NCBI RefSeq assembly: GCF_000725485.1
Contig: NZ_JOAG01000005.1
Span: 1-64,000, forward strand
DNA: 64,000 bases
Direction of reading: 5' to 3'
From: Nonomuraea candida
GTDB lineage: Bacteria; Actinomycetota; Actinomycetes; Streptosporangiales; Streptosporangiaceae
A program made the translations under genes and the position numbers. Shown piece by piece: positions 35,655 to 46,284 of the stretch (within the stretch, counting starts at the first letter, position 1; the number at the start of each line of letters is the position of its first letter). The notes under the pieces are model-generated. The model was not told where the DNA came from and did no database searches. It worked only from the letters and a program-made list of their open reading frames with translations.

Positions 35655-36590
35655 ATGACAGCGGTACTCGCGCAGGGTCTGCGCAAGACGTACGGAGAGA
35701 AGGCGGCGCTCGACGGCATCGACCTGGAGGTGGCCCGGGGCACGGTCTGCGGCCTGCTCGGCCCCAACGGCGCGGGCAAGACCACGGCCGTGCGCATCCT
35801 CACCACGCTGCTGCGCCCCTCGGGCGGACGCGCGGAGGTGGCCGGGTTCGACGTGGTCTCCCAGCCCCGCCAGGCGCGCCGCAACCTCGGCCTGGTCGGC
35901 CAGGGCGCCGCGGTGGACGAGCTGCTGACCGGCCGGCAGAACCTGGAGCTGTTCGGCCGCCTCTACCACCTCGGCCCCGCCGCGGCGCGCAGGCGGGCGG
36001 CGGAGCTGCTGGAGCGGTTCGGCCTGGAGCACCCGGGCCCGGCCAAGGAGTACTCCGGCGGCATGCGCCGCCGGCTGGACCTGGCGGCGAGCCTGATCCT
36101 CGCGCCCCCGGTGCTCTTCCTCGACGAGCCGACGACGGGCCTCGACCCGCGCAGCCGCGCGGAGATCTGGCGCGCGGTGCGCGACCTGGTGTCCGACGGC
36201 ACCACGGTGCTGCTGACGACGCAGTACCTGGAGGAGGCCGACCAGCTCGCGGACCGGATCTCGGTCGTGGACGCGGGCCGGGTGGTGGCCGAGGGCACGC
36301 CGGACGAGCTGAAGTCCAAGCTCGGCGGCGACCGGCTCGACGTGGTGGTCCACGACCCGGAGCGGCTCGACCGGGCCGCGGAGATCGTCGGGCGCGCCTC
36401 GGGCGGCCCCGTGGAGGTCGACCGGGACACCAGGCACGTCAGCGCGCCGGTGAGCGACCGGGTGCGGGCGCTCATGGACGTGCTCGCGGCCCTGTCGGCC
36501 GCCGGGATCGAGGCCGAGGACGTCGCGCTGCGCCGCCCCACCCTCGACGAAGTCTTCCTCAACCTCACCGGAACCGGAGGCGGCCGATGA
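35655..36590 (+). CDS. ABC-2 type exporter ATP-binding protein (DrrA-like)
   Basis: ATPase of 311 residues. Walker A GPNGAGKTT, VGQGAAVDELLTGRQNLELF, signature YSGGMRRRLDLAASL, Walker B VLFLDEPTTGLDPRSR, H-loop switch region TTQYLEEADQLADRI. The C-terminal DrrA-type domain ends LRRPTLDEVFLNLTG. These match daunorubicin-resistance ATPases. ATG 35655 follows GAAGGAG. It overlaps the permease gene by 4 bp. Confidence 0.92.
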   Translation: MTAVLAQGLRKTYGEKAALDGIDLEVARGTVCGLLGPNGAGKTTAVRILTTLLRPSGGRAEVAGFDVVSQPRQARRNLGLVGQGAAVDELLTGRQNLELFGRLYHLGPAAARRRAAELLERFGLEHPGPAKEYSGGMRRRLDLAASLILAPPVLFLDEPTTGLDPRSRAEIWRAVRDLVSDGTTVLLTTQYLEEADQLADRISVVDAGRVVAEGTPDELKSKLGGDRLDVVVHDPERLDRAAEIVGRASGGPVEVDRDTRHVSAPVSDRVRALMDVLAALSAAGIEAEDVALRRPTLDEVFLNLTGTGGGR

Positions 36591-37405
36591 CCGTGACACC
36601 CCTGACCGACGGCCCGCTGACGCGGCTGAGGTGGGCGCTGCTGGACGGCTGGACGGTCGCCCGCCGCGACCTGATCCACTGGGCCAACCAGCCCATGACG
36701 GTGATCTTCGGGATCGTCTTCCCCGTGGTCATCACGCTGGCCTTCGGCTACCTGTTCGGCGGCGCCGTACGCGTCCCGGAGGGCGCCGACTACTTCGCCT
36801 TCCTCATGCCCGGCATGTACGGCATGACGATGCTCTTCGGCCTGAGCGCCACCATGATCGCGGTCACCACCGACGCCTCCAAGGGCATCACCGACCGCTT
36901 CCGCTCCATGCCCATGGCGCCCTCGGCCGTGCTGATCGGCCGGGCCATCGCCGACCTGCTCCACTCGGTGCTGATCCTGGCCGGCCTGCTGGCCTGCGGC
37001 CTGGCGGTCGGCTGGCGCCCGGCCACCCTCGGCGGCGCGCTCGGCGCGGTGGGCCTGCTGCTGCTCCTGCGCTTCTCGCTGCTGTGGGCCGGGATGTACC
37101 TGGGCCTGCTCACCAGGGACCCCGGCGGGGTGGTGGCCATCCAGACGCTGGAGTTCCCGATCGGCTTCCTGTCGAACGCCTTCGTCGCCCCCTCCACCAT
37201 GCCCGGCTGGCTCGGGGCGATCTCGGAGTGGAACCCGCTGTCGTCCACGGTGGCGGCGGCCAGGCAGCTCTTCGGCAACCCCGGCTGGGGCGGCGACTCG
37301 TGGGTGGCCCAGCACGCGGTGCTGATGGCGGTGGTGTGGCCGGTGGTCATCACGGCCGTGTTCTTCGTCCTGTCGGTCCGCCTGTACCAGCGTCTCGACC
37401 GCTGA
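36587..37405 (+). CDS. ABC-2 type exporter permease (DrrB-like)
   Basis: Membrane partner of the preceding ATPase, 272 residues with about six hydrophobic segments. DrrB-family features are LIHWANQPMTVIFGIVFPVV near the start, FLMPGMYGMTMLFG, TDRFRSMPMAPSAVLIGR (cytoplasmic EAA-like region) and FPIGFLSNAFVAPSTMPGWL. ATG start in an ATGA overlap. Together they form an exporter of hydrophobic compounds, presumably controlled by the divergent TetR. Confidence 0.92.
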   Translation: MTVTPLTDGPLTRLRWALLDGWTVARRDLIHWANQPMTVIFGIVFPVVITLAFGYLFGGAVRVPEGADYFAFLMPGMYGMTMLFGLSATMIAVTTDASKGITDRFRSMPMAPSAVLIGRAIADLLHSVLILAGLLACGLAVGWRPATLGGALGAVGLLLLLRFSLLWAGMYLGLLTRDPGGVVAIQTLEFPIGFLSNAFVAPSTMPGWLGAISEWNPLSSTVAAARQLFGNPGWGGDSWVAQHAVLMAVVWPVVITAVFFVLSVRLYQRLDR

Positions 37406-37426
37406 CCCGGCGGCGGGCGGCCCGGA

Positions 37427-37471
37427 TCGTCAGCGCGGGTGTCGTCAGCGCGGGTGTCGTCAGCGTGCGGT
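37427..37471. repeat. 15-bp tandem repeat, three copies
   Basis: TCGTCAGCGCGGGTG occurs at 37427-37441 and 37442-37456 exactly, then a degraded third copy to 37471, in the short convergent gap after the exporter. Confidence 0.85.
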
Positions 37472-37495
37472 GGGACCGGTGCGGCCGGTCCCACC
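37469..37495. terminator. Strong hairpin between convergent genes
   Basis: GGTGGGACCGG (37469-37479) pairs perfectly with CCGGTCCCACC (37485-37495) around a 5-base loop. It has no T-run but sits between the exporter stop and the cvnD stop, so it may act as a bidirectional terminator. Confidence 0.7.
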
Positions 37496-37509
37496 GGAGG
37501 GGAGGGCGG

Positions 37510-38088
37510 TCAGTGCACGGGCGTGGCGCGCGTGCGCACCACGTGCTCGACCAGCGAGATCAGCGTCGCCTTGACCGACTCGCGGTTGCGCGCGTCGGTG
37601 CGCACGATCGGCACCTGCGGCGACAGCGCCAGCGCCTCCCTGACCTCCTCGTCGGAGTGCAGGAACTGCCCGTCCCAGCCGTTGACCCCGATGACGAACG
37701 GCAGCTTGGCCTCTTCGAAGTAGTCGATGGCCGGGAAGCTGTCGGCCAGGCGGCGCGTGTCGAGCAGGACGACCGCGCCGATCGCCCCCTTGACCAGGTC
37801 GTCCCACATGAACCAGAACCGGTGCTGCCCGGGCGTGCCGAACAGGTAGAGGATCAGGTCACGGTCGAGCGACAGGCGGCCGAAGTCCATGGCCACGGTC
37901 GTGGTCTGCTTGTTCGGCGTCAGGCCGAGGTCGTCGATGCCCGCGGACGCGTCGGTCATCACCGCTTCAGTGGTGAGCGGGAGGATCTCCGACACCGCCC
38001 CCACGAACGTCGTCTTACCGACACCGAAGCCCCCGGCCACGACGATCTTCGTCGACGTGAGGCCAGGGCTAGAGCCTGCGTAGTCCAC
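37510..38088 (-). CDS. cvnD: Conservon GTPase CvnD, intact
   Basis: Small Ras-like GTPase of 192 residues. P-loop GGFGVGKTT (19-27), switch I threonines in KQTTTVAMDFG (60-70), G3-equivalent FGTPGQHRFWF (83-93), the conserved DTRRLADSFPAIDYFE, and specificity motif GVNGWDG near 134. It is the reference for the deleted copy at 10002. GTG start overlaps cvnC by 20 bp. It probably cycles between nucleotide states at the membrane with CvnB as regulator, by analogy with MglA/MglB-like pairs. Confidence 0.93.
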   Translation of the reverse strand: MDYAGSSPGLTSTKIVVAGGFGVGKTTFVGAVSEILPLTTEAVMTDASAGIDDLGLTPNKQTTTVAMDFGRLSLDRDLILYLFGTPGQHRFWFMWDDLVKGAIGAVVLLDTRRLADSFPAIDYFEEAKLPFVIGVNGWDGQFLHSDEEVREALALSPQVPIVRTDARNRESVKATLISLVEHVVRTRATPVH

Positions 38089-38431
38089 TGAGCACCCTTT
38101 CGAGCATGTTGAGGTCTGGCTGTCCCTGGCTGAGGCGTGGCTGGTGCAGGCGGACGAGCCCTTCGTCGGACATGTCCGCCACGAGCACCCTGGCCACGCC
38201 CAGCGGGACGCGGAGCAGGGCCGAGATCTCGGCTACCGACCGGAACGACCTGCACAGCTGCATGATGGCCTCCTGCTCGGGGGTGAGCATGGCCATCTCG
38301 TCGTCCGGGATCGACATCGAGGAGATCAACGTCTCCATCGCGAGGTGATAACGCGGCTCAGACCGGCCGCCCGTCACCGCGTAAGGACGGAACAGGGGCT
38401 CGTCTTCCCCGATTCCGTCAGTGCCGTACAC
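38069..38431 (-). CDS. cvnC: Conservon protein CvnC (DUF742 family)
   Basis: DUF742 protein of 120 residues: FRPYAVTGGRSEPRY, the core FRSVAEISALLRVPLGVARVLVADM, and the terminal LERVLSGLRRL. GTG start at 38431 with GGGAG upstream, 26 bp after the cvnB stop. The winged-helix-like middle is nearly the same in all three copies, while the linker between the two motifs varies. Confidence 0.92.
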   Translation of the reverse strand: MYGTDGIGEDEPLFRPYAVTGGRSEPRYHLAMETLISSMSIPDDEMAMLTPEQEAIMQLCRSFRSVAEISALLRVPLGVARVLVADMSDEGLVRLHQPRLSQGQPDLNMLERVLSGLRRL

Positions 38432-38457
38432 GGCCCGCTCCCATCAGTTCCATCACA

Positions 38458-38880
38458 TCACCGGGTCCTGGCGGCCTGGAGTTCCGCGCGAAGGGCCGGG
38501 GTGAGCGCCTGCCCCGCCCTGTCTACCAGCAAGGTCATCTGGTACGCCACCAGGCCCATGTCACAATCCGGACCCGCCAGAACCGTCAGCACGGAGCCGT
38601 CGCTGATCGCCATGACCAGCAGCAGGCCGCGCTGCATCTCCACGACGGTCTGCGTCACCGCGCCGCCCTCGAACACCCTGGACGCACCCACGGTCAGGCT
38701 CAGCAGGCCGGCGGAGACCGCGGCGAGCTGGTCGGCCCGGTCCGGAGGGAAGCCCTCCGAGGCGGCCAGGCAGAGCCCGTCCGCCGAGACGACGACGGCG
38801 TGGGCGACTCCGGGCGTGTTGCGTACGAAGTCGGTGATCAGCCAGTCGAACCTGTGCGCCTCGTGGCTAAGGGTTGTCAC
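38458..38880 (-). CDS. cvnB: Conservon roadblock/LC7 protein CvnB
   Basis: Roadblock/LC7 protein of 140 residues: FDWLITDFVRNTPGVAHAVV, GFPPDRADQLAAVSAG, GAVTQTVVEMQRGLLLVMAI and CDMGLVAYQMTLLVDRAG. GTG start at 38880 after GGGGAGG, 21 bp downstream of the cvnA stop, so this conservon lacks the cvnA-cvnB overlap seen in the other two. Confidence 0.92.
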   Translation of the reverse strand: MTTLSHEAHRFDWLITDFVRNTPGVAHAVVVSADGLCLAASEGFPPDRADQLAAVSAGLLSLTVGASRVFEGGAVTQTVVEMQRGLLLVMAISDGSVLTVLAGPDCDMGLVAYQMTLLVDRAGQALTPALRAELQAARTR

Positions 38881-38901
38881 GCATCCTCCCCGGCGGGACG
38901 C

Positions 38902-41900
38902 TTACTCACTCTGTTCCTCCTGTCCACGTACTTCCTGGCGACCCCGCCGAACACCCTGCTGGAAACTGGCCATCCTGCTGCGCATCCGGTCGGCTGAGAC
39001 CGGGGGCACCGGCGCCTGCGCCTGCGGCTGCTGCTTCTGCGCGGGCTGGCTTGCCGTGCCCGGCACCAGGTTGGCCTTCGGGGTTCGTTTGGGGAGCCCG
39101 GCGGCGGTGATGCCGCCGAGGCTGGGATCGCTGGCTTTGGCCGCCGCGCGCCATCCGGCGTCTGCGGCCGTTCGCCACGCTTCCTCCCCAGAGGGTACGG
39201 CTTGCGCGGGCGTGGCCTCACCGTCGTTCTCGCCGCCACCGGCGGGCTGCGGCCCGCCCTCGCCCGGTGGCCTGCGGAACCATGCCGACTCGACCGAGGC
39301 GAAGATCGGCAGGAACTCCTCCCGCTCCTGCTCCATCGGCGAGACGTCCACGGAGGGCGCCGCCGGCTCGGGGGCGCGCACCTCGTTGGTCGGGTACGAC
39401 GGGGGCGGCGTCTGGAACGCGCCGTTACCGGATGGCTGCGACGGCGCGCTCGGGTACGACGGGTAGGCCCCGGAGTCGAACGAGGCCGGCTGCCGGCGGT
39501 GGGAGCCGCCGTCGGTGTCCGCGGTGAAGCCGCCGAGGCCCGGCCTGCCCGGGTCGGAGTTGAACGCCGCGGGCGGCTGGGTCCCGCCGCCGAGCGCGCC
39601 GGCCGGCCCCTGGGACCCGCCGAACCCGCCGGTCTCCTGCGGCCCGCCGTTGAACGCGCCGGTCTCCTGCGGCCCGCCGTTGAACGCTCCCGGTCCCGCC
39701 GGCGCGCCCGGGGCGCTGTCGAACGTCCCGAACCCCTGCCCCGGCGCGCCCGCGTGCCGCGGCCGGCCGTTCTCGGGCGGCCCCTGCCTGAGCGGCCCCG
39801 ACTCGAAGGAGTCGAAGCTGGCGAACGACCTGAACGACCCGTTGGGCGAGGACGGCGCGAGCGGCGCCGCCTGGGCCGGCACGGTGCCGCCGCCGAAGGC
39901 CGGCCGCTGCGGCAGCGGCTGCTGGAGCCCGTCGGCGATCAGCGCGGGCGGCAGCAGCACCATGGCGATCAGGCCGGCGCCCTCGCCCTTGCGCAGCTGC
40001 ACCCGGATGCCGTGGCGCAGCGCCAGCCGGCCGACCACGAACAGGCCCATGCGCCGGGAGACCGAGACGTCCACGACGGGCGGCTCGGCCAGCCGGCGGT
40101 TGGCCTCGGCCAGCTCCTCCTCGGTCATGCTGATGCCGGTGTCGCTGACCGACAGCAGCGCGCCGCCGCCCTCGATGAGGCTGCTGGTGACCGTGACCTG
40201 GGAGTTGTTCGGGGAGAACTGGATGGCGTTCTCGACCAGCTCGGCGACCAGGTGGACCAGGTCGTTCGCGCAACTGCCGAGCACGGAGGTGGCCCGGTGC
40301 ACCTTGACCTGGACGCGCTCGTAGCCCTCGACCTCCGACAGCGCGGCGCGTACGACGTCGACCAGCTTGGCCGGCTGGCTGCGCCGGCGGGTGGCCTCGT
40401 GGCCGGCCAGGACCAGGAGGTTCTCGGAGTTGCGGCGCATGCGGGTGGCCAGGTGGTCGAGCTTGAACAGGTCGGCCAGCCGGCCGCCGTCCTGCTCGCC
40501 CTTCTCCAGGCCGTCGATCAGCGAGATCTGCCGCTCGACCAGCGTCTGGGTGCGGCGCGAGAGGTTGACGAACATCGAGCTGATGTTGCTGCGCAGCTCG
40601 GCCTCCTCGCCCGCCAGCCGCACGGCCTGCCGGTGCACCTGGTCGAAGGCCCGCGCCACCTCGCCGATCTCGTCGTTGCCCTCGACCTCGATGGGCTGCA
40701 CGTCGCGTACGGTCGTGTCGCCGCTGACGCGCAGCTGGCGGACCACGTCGGGCAGCCGGAAGCCGGCCACCTCCAGGGCCTCGGTGCGCAGCCGGCGCAG
40801 CGGGGTGACCATGGAGCGGGCGATGGCGACGGTCAGCAGCAGGACGACCAGCAGCAGCGCCACGATCAGTGCGCCGGTGATGATGGCGTTGCGGATCTCG
40901 GCGGAGCGCAGGTCCTGGCTGCGCAGGTTCACCCGGTCGGCCAGGTCCTTCTCGACGCCCTGGAGCACCTCGATGGCGGCCGTGTTGTTGTTGAACCACT
41001 CCTTGCGGTCGCCGCTGGCGGAGATGAGGTTGTCGGTGATGCGCGCGCCGGGCTCCCGGCCGCTGGCCAGGGTGATCGCGCGGGCCTTGGTGAGCTGGAC
41101 GAGGACGTACTTGGGCTCGGAGGTCAGCGCCTTGGACAGCTGCAGGCCGATCTCGACGCCGGCCTCGGCGCCCACGGTGGCGATGTCGCTCTCCTGGCGG
41201 GCGTTGGAGGCGATGAACTGCTCGACCTCGTTGGCGTCGACCCGGTCGGAGTCGTAGCTGGCCTGGAGGAGCTGGACGCGCTGCCGGGAGATCTCCTCCT
41301 TGGCCGCCGCCAGCGCGCTCAGGGCGCGGAACTGGCCGACGATCTGCGAGTCGTCCGACAGCAGGGCCAGCTCGTCGTGCAGCTTGAGCAGGGTGTCGGT
41401 GAGGAAGTCGTAGCGGATGGTGTTGGCCTGGCCCTCGGCCCTGACCCTGGCCAGCCGGCCCAGGTCGTATCGGGCCTGCTCGGCGGCCTTGACCACGCGG
41501 GGCCCGTAGGACTCGTCCATGGTGTCGAGGTCGCTGCGCACGGTCTTGACGAGCGTGTCGACGGCGGCCTTGCGCTTGTTGTAGTCGGCGGCGAGCGGCT
41601 TGCGCATCGCGCGGCTCGCGCCGATCCAGCCGCCCGTGTCACGCTCCAGGCCGAGTGCCTGGACCAGATCACGGATGCGGCCCGCCTGCTCGGCCGCGGT
41701 GGCCGTGCGGTCGTAGTCCTCGATGCTCTGGACCGACTCCACCACGCGCGCTCCCCCGAGCACGACGCCGACGATGGTGGGCACCAGAATCAGCGCGGTG
41801 AGCCGCCACCGCACCCGCCAGTTTCTCAGGCCGAACCGCTGCAGTGACCGCTTCGCGCGGTCCTGCCGCGCGGCCGGCCCGCCGCCCGAACTCCCCGTAG

Positions 41901-41904
41901 TCAC
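38902..41904 (-). CDS. cvnA: Conservon sensor protein CvnA (nitrate/nitrite-sensing type, HAMP, HATPase)
   Basis: Membrane sensor of 1000 residues, GTG start at 41904. First helix near 33-50 (LTALILVPTIVGVVLGG), extracytoplasmic helical sensor, second helix near 330-355, HAMP, LDHLATRMRRN, N-box ELVENAIQFS near 555, and DTGISMT. The third Gly of the usual DxGIGM motif is Ser here. The tail from about 660 is Gly/Pro/Asn-rich with FNGGPQETG repeats. It closes with LPIFASVESAWF, GLPKRTPKANLVPGTA and RMRSRMASFQQGVRRGR. Part of the one fully intact conservon in the window. Confidence 0.92.
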   Translation of the reverse strand: MTTGSSGGGPAARQDRAKRSLQRFGLRNWRVRWRLTALILVPTIVGVVLGGARVVESVQSIEDYDRTATAAEQAGRIRDLVQALGLERDTGGWIGASRAMRKPLAADYNKRKAAVDTLVKTVRSDLDTMDESYGPRVVKAAEQARYDLGRLARVRAEGQANTIRYDFLTDTLLKLHDELALLSDDSQIVGQFRALSALAAAKEEISRQRVQLLQASYDSDRVDANEVEQFIASNARQESDIATVGAEAGVEIGLQLSKALTSEPKYVLVQLTKARAITLASGREPGARITDNLISASGDRKEWFNNNTAAIEVLQGVEKDLADRVNLRSQDLRSAEIRNAIITGALIVALLLVVLLLTVAIARSMVTPLRRLRTEALEVAGFRLPDVVRQLRVSGDTTVRDVQPIEVEGNDEIGEVARAFDQVHRQAVRLAGEEAELRSNISSMFVNLSRRTQTLVERQISLIDGLEKGEQDGGRLADLFKLDHLATRMRRNSENLLVLAGHEATRRRSQPAKLVDVVRAALSEVEGYERVQVKVHRATSVLGSCANDLVHLVAELVENAIQFSPNNSQVTVTSSLIEGGGALLSVSDTGISMTEEELAEANRRLAEPPVVDVSVSRRMGLFVVGRLALRHGIRVQLRKGEGAGLIAMVLLPPALIADGLQQPLPQRPAFGGGTVPAQAAPLAPSSPNGSFRSFASFDSFESGPLRQGPPENGRPRHAGAPGQGFGTFDSAPGAPAGPGAFNGGPQETGAFNGGPQETGGFGGSQGPAGALGGGTQPPAAFNSDPGRPGLGGFTADTDGGSHRRQPASFDSGAYPSYPSAPSQPSGNGAFQTPPPSYPTNEVRAPEPAAPSVDVSPMEQEREEFLPIFASVESAWFRRPPGEGGPQPAGGGENDGEATPAQAVPSGEEAWRTAADAGWRAAAKASDPSLGGITAAGLPKRTPKANLVPGTASQPAQKQQPQAQAPVPPVSADRMRSRMASFQQGVRRGRQEVRGQEEQSE
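39631..39687. repeat. 27-bp exact direct repeat in the CvnA tail, period 30 bp
   Basis: The 27 bases at 39631-39657 recur exactly at 39661-39687, encoding two FNGGPQETG units in the linker of CvnA. Confidence 0.85.
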
Positions 41905-42036
41905 CGCTCCCGCTACCCCTCATTCGTCCCGTTCGTCACGGGCTATAAGCCGGTCACAAAGTATCCGCAGCATCTGACTTAACAGGCATATCGGACACAA
42001 TCGTTACAAATGCGACCGCCAGTTGTGTGCTGTTGG

Positions 42037-44262
42037 TTATCGCAGTGCGGCAAGGACCTGATCGCGGACTTGAGCCCTTTGCGCGTCGTCGCTGAGGGGG
42101 CGACCAGCGCGGTCCACAACGTAGAAGACGTCCACCGCCTCCGCGCCGAGAGTCTCCACGCGAGCGGCTCTCACGTCAAGACCGCACTCGCCGAACGCCC
42201 GCCCGATCCGCCACAGGAGCCCCGGCCTGTCATGGGCCCTGACTTCCACCACGGTGGCCGTCGCGGAGGCGTCCTCGACCAGTGTCACCCGAGGTGGAGC
42301 CACGGGTACGCGGGGCGGCCGCATCGACCGGGCGCGCCGGGCCAGCCGCTGCTCGATGTCAAGACGGCCGGCAAGGACGAGACGGAGGTCGGCCTCCAGC
42401 GTCGCGGGGTCGGGAGGGGAGCCGTACTCCGGGATGACGGAGAACTCGATCACCGTCGTGGAGCCGGCGGACGCCGACGACGCCGAGCGCACGACGAGCC
42501 GGTGCGCCGACAGCACGCCGGCGGCGCTCCACAGCAGCCCCATCCGGTCGGGGGCGACGACCGTGACCGCTCCCCCGTTGACCCGGACCGCGCCGCCGCC
42601 GTGCCGGGCCAGCGCGGCCTGCTCGGGCGACAGGGTCGGCGGCTTGGGCGGGGGCGATCCGGCCAGCACGGACCTGACCCGGCGTACCAGGTCGGCCACC
42701 AGACCGGCCTTCCAGCTGTTCCAGGCGGCCGGCCCCGTCGCCTGGCCGTCGGCGACCGCCAGCGCGGCCAGCAGGTCGAGCACCTCCCGCGAGCCGACCG
42801 TGGCGGCGACCTTCTCGATCGTGACGGGGTCGTCGAGGTCCCTGCGGGTGGCGGTCTCGGGGAGCAGCAGGTGGTGGCGTACGACGGTGGCCAGCGTCTC
42901 GACGTCCTGGGCGGGCAGGCCGATCCGGGCGCCGATGTCGCGGACCACGACCTCGCCGGTCGCCGAGTGGTCGCCCGGCCACCCCTTGCCCACGTCGTGC
43001 AGGAGCGCCGCGATCAGCAGCAGGTCGGGGCGGGAGACCTCGCGGGTGTGACCGGCGGCGTTCGCGGCGGCCTCGATCAGGTGGCGGTCGACCGTGAAGC
43101 GGTGGATCGGGTTGCGCTGCGGGCGGTGGCGTACGCGCTCCCAGTCAGGAAGCAGCTTGACAAGGATGCCCGCCTGGTCGAGCTCCTCCCACACCGGCAC
43201 GGCGGCGCGGCCCGCGCCGAGGATCGACACCAGCGCGTCGCGGGCCTCCTCGGGCCAGGGCACCGGCATCGGAGGCGACTGAGCGGCCAGGATGGAGACC
43301 GTGGCGGGCGCGAGCGGCAGCCCGGAGTCGGCCGCCGCGGCGGCGGCGCGCAGCACCAGGACCGGGTCCCTGCGCGGGTTGACCCCCCTGGCGAGCACCA
43401 CCTCTCCGCCGTGCTCGACCACGCCGTCCGCCAGCGGGCGGCGGCCCCGCGGAGCGGGCCCTGACAGCAGCCTGTCAACCGTGCGCCAGGTGCCGTCGAA
43501 GGCGTGGGAGATGGTGCGCCCGGCCTCGGCGAGCCGGCGCATCAGCGCCTCGGCGTCGAGCAGGCCGAGCAGCCCGGCCACCGCGTCCTGCTCCTGGAGG
43601 ACCAGCCGGTCGGTGCCGCGGGCGGTGACGAGGTGCAGCGCGTGCCGCACGTCGAGGATGAACTCGTACGCCTCCCGCGCCCGCGGGCCCGGCGCCGAGG
43701 CGACCCAGGCGGCGGCCACGGCCTGCATCGCCTGCACGTCGCGCAGCCCGCCGCGCCCGTCCTTGAGATCGGGCTCCAGCAGGAAGGCCAGCTCGCCGCT
43801 GGTCTGGGCGCGCTGGTCGGAGGCGTCGCGCAGCTCGCCGAGCCGGCGCCGGGAGTCGGCCCGCCATTCGGCCAGCACCGCCTCCCTGGCCTTCCTGGTC
43901 AGGTCGGGGTCACCGGCCACGTGCCTGGCCTGGATGAGGCCGAGCACGGCCTTGAGGTCCTGGCGGGCGACGGAGACGGCCTCGTCCACCGTGCGCACGG
44001 AGTGGTCGAGGCCGATCGCCGAGTCCCAGATCGGATACCAGATCCGGTCGGCGATCCGGGCCACGTCGGCCCTGCCGTTGTGCAGCAGCACCAGGTCCAG
44101 GTCGCTGCCGGGCGCCGGCTCGCCCCTGCCCAGGCTGCCGACGGCGACCAGGGAGACGTGGTCGCCGTCGCTGGCCGTGCGGAAGAGATCCTTGAGCCAG
44201 CGGTCGGTGTCCGTGGTCCGCTCCTTGCGGGCCGCGGCGTACGAACGGGCCTCTCCCCTCAC
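42037..44262 (-). CDS. glnD: Nitrogen-sensor nucleotidyltransferase for PII protein (GlnD)
   Basis: Bifunctional enzyme, 741 residues, that adds or removes a nucleotide on PII in response to glutamine. In actinobacteria such enzymes are reported to adenylylate rather than uridylylate. Nucleotidyltransferase motif VGSLGRGEPAPGSDLDLVLL near 40-60; HD hydrolase domain with LLHDVGKGWPGDHSATGE near 425; two C-terminal ACT domains (for example DRMGLLWSAAGVLSAHRL and RPGLLWRIGRAFGECGLDV). Shorter at the N-terminus than the E. coli enzyme but normal for actinobacteria. Start GTG 44262. It lies 121 bp after glnB with a strong hairpin between. Confidence 0.92.
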   Translation of the reverse strand: MRGEARSYAAARKERTTDTDRWLKDLFRTASDGDHVSLVAVGSLGRGEPAPGSDLDLVLLHNGRADVARIADRIWYPIWDSAIGLDHSVRTVDEAVSVARQDLKAVLGLIQARHVAGDPDLTRKAREAVLAEWRADSRRRLGELRDASDQRAQTSGELAFLLEPDLKDGRGGLRDVQAMQAVAAAWVASAPGPRAREAYEFILDVRHALHLVTARGTDRLVLQEQDAVAGLLGLLDAEALMRRLAEAGRTISHAFDGTWRTVDRLLSGPAPRGRRPLADGVVEHGGEVVLARGVNPRRDPVLVLRAAAAAADSGLPLAPATVSILAAQSPPMPVPWPEEARDALVSILGAGRAAVPVWEELDQAGILVKLLPDWERVRHRPQRNPIHRFTVDRHLIEAAANAAGHTREVSRPDLLLIAALLHDVGKGWPGDHSATGEVVVRDIGARIGLPAQDVETLATVVRHHLLLPETATRRDLDDPVTIEKVAATVGSREVLDLLAALAVADGQATGPAAWNSWKAGLVADLVRRVRSVLAGSPPPKPPTLSPEQAALARHGGGAVRVNGGAVTVVAPDRMGLLWSAAGVLSAHRLVVRSASSASAGSTTVIEFSVIPEYGSPPDPATLEADLRLVLAGRLDIEQRLARRARSMRPPRVPVAPPRVTLVEDASATATVVEVRAHDRPGLLWRIGRAFGECGLDVRAARVETLGAEAVDVFYVVDRAGRPLSDDAQRAQVRDQVLAALR

Positions 44263-44280
44263 TGCTTCGCCCCCTTGCCC

Positions 44281-44314
44281 GGCGTCGCCCGGACTCCGTC
44301 GTCCGGGCGGCGCC
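44281..44314. terminator. Strong hairpin between glnB and glnD
   Basis: GCCCGGAC (44287-44294) pairs with GTCCGGGC (44301-44308) around TCCGTC, extended by GGCG/CGCC outside two mismatches. No T-run. It could partially terminate the amt-glnB transcript or process it before glnD. Confidence 0.55.
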
Positions 44315-44383
44315 GCGGATCCGTCGTGGAAACCCTGTGGTGCCGTGCCCGGACGCCGTCGGCCGGGCCTGGCTGCGCGCGCG

Positions 44384-46074
<1,691 letters not shown>

Positions 46075-46128
46075 CGAAGCGACCCTCCTTCTTGCATGTG
46101 ACGTGTGGCCACAGCGTGTTCTCCTGGG

Positions 46129-46208
46129 GTTTCGTGGCTTGACCAGGTGTGTTTCGCATTCGTGAATCTCGCCGCGCCGGTGTTTCGCGATGGTTTCGGG
46201 CCTTTCAC
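46129..46208 (-). promoter_or_regulatory. GlnR-like half-sites upstream of amt
   Basis: On the plus strand GTTTC occurs at 46129, 46151, 46182 and 46193, and TTCAC at 46204. The last three are spaced exactly 11 bp apart, reading GTGAA-n6-GAAAC-n6-GAAAC on the amt strand. This resembles the gTnAC-n6-GaAAC layout of GlnR boxes. GlnR control of amt operons is established in actinomycetes; binding here is inferred. Confidence 0.5.
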
Positions 46209-46247
46209 AGCCCTCTTTCCGGCCGCGTCAGATCGGACGTGCCATAC

Positions 46248-46266
46248 TTAGGCTTGCCTTACCTAA
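46248..46266 (+). promoter_or_regulatory. Iron box (IdeR/DmdR-type operator)
   Basis: The 19-bp sequence TTAGGCTTGCCTTACCTAA matches the DtxR-family consensus (TTAGG...CCTAA with the inner GCxT/ACC). It ends 18 bp before the siderophore-binding-protein start, overlapping its expected promoter. Iron-bound repressor should shut the gene off when iron is plentiful. Confidence 0.85.
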
Positions 46267-46284
46267 GCGATCAAGGACTTTCTC

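Noticed and set aside
33195..36590. One 1131-residue plus-strand frame
   Set aside because: Only its last 311 codons (from ATG 35655) are a real ABC ATPase. The earlier part is an out-of-frame shadow of betA and runs through tetR and the operators.
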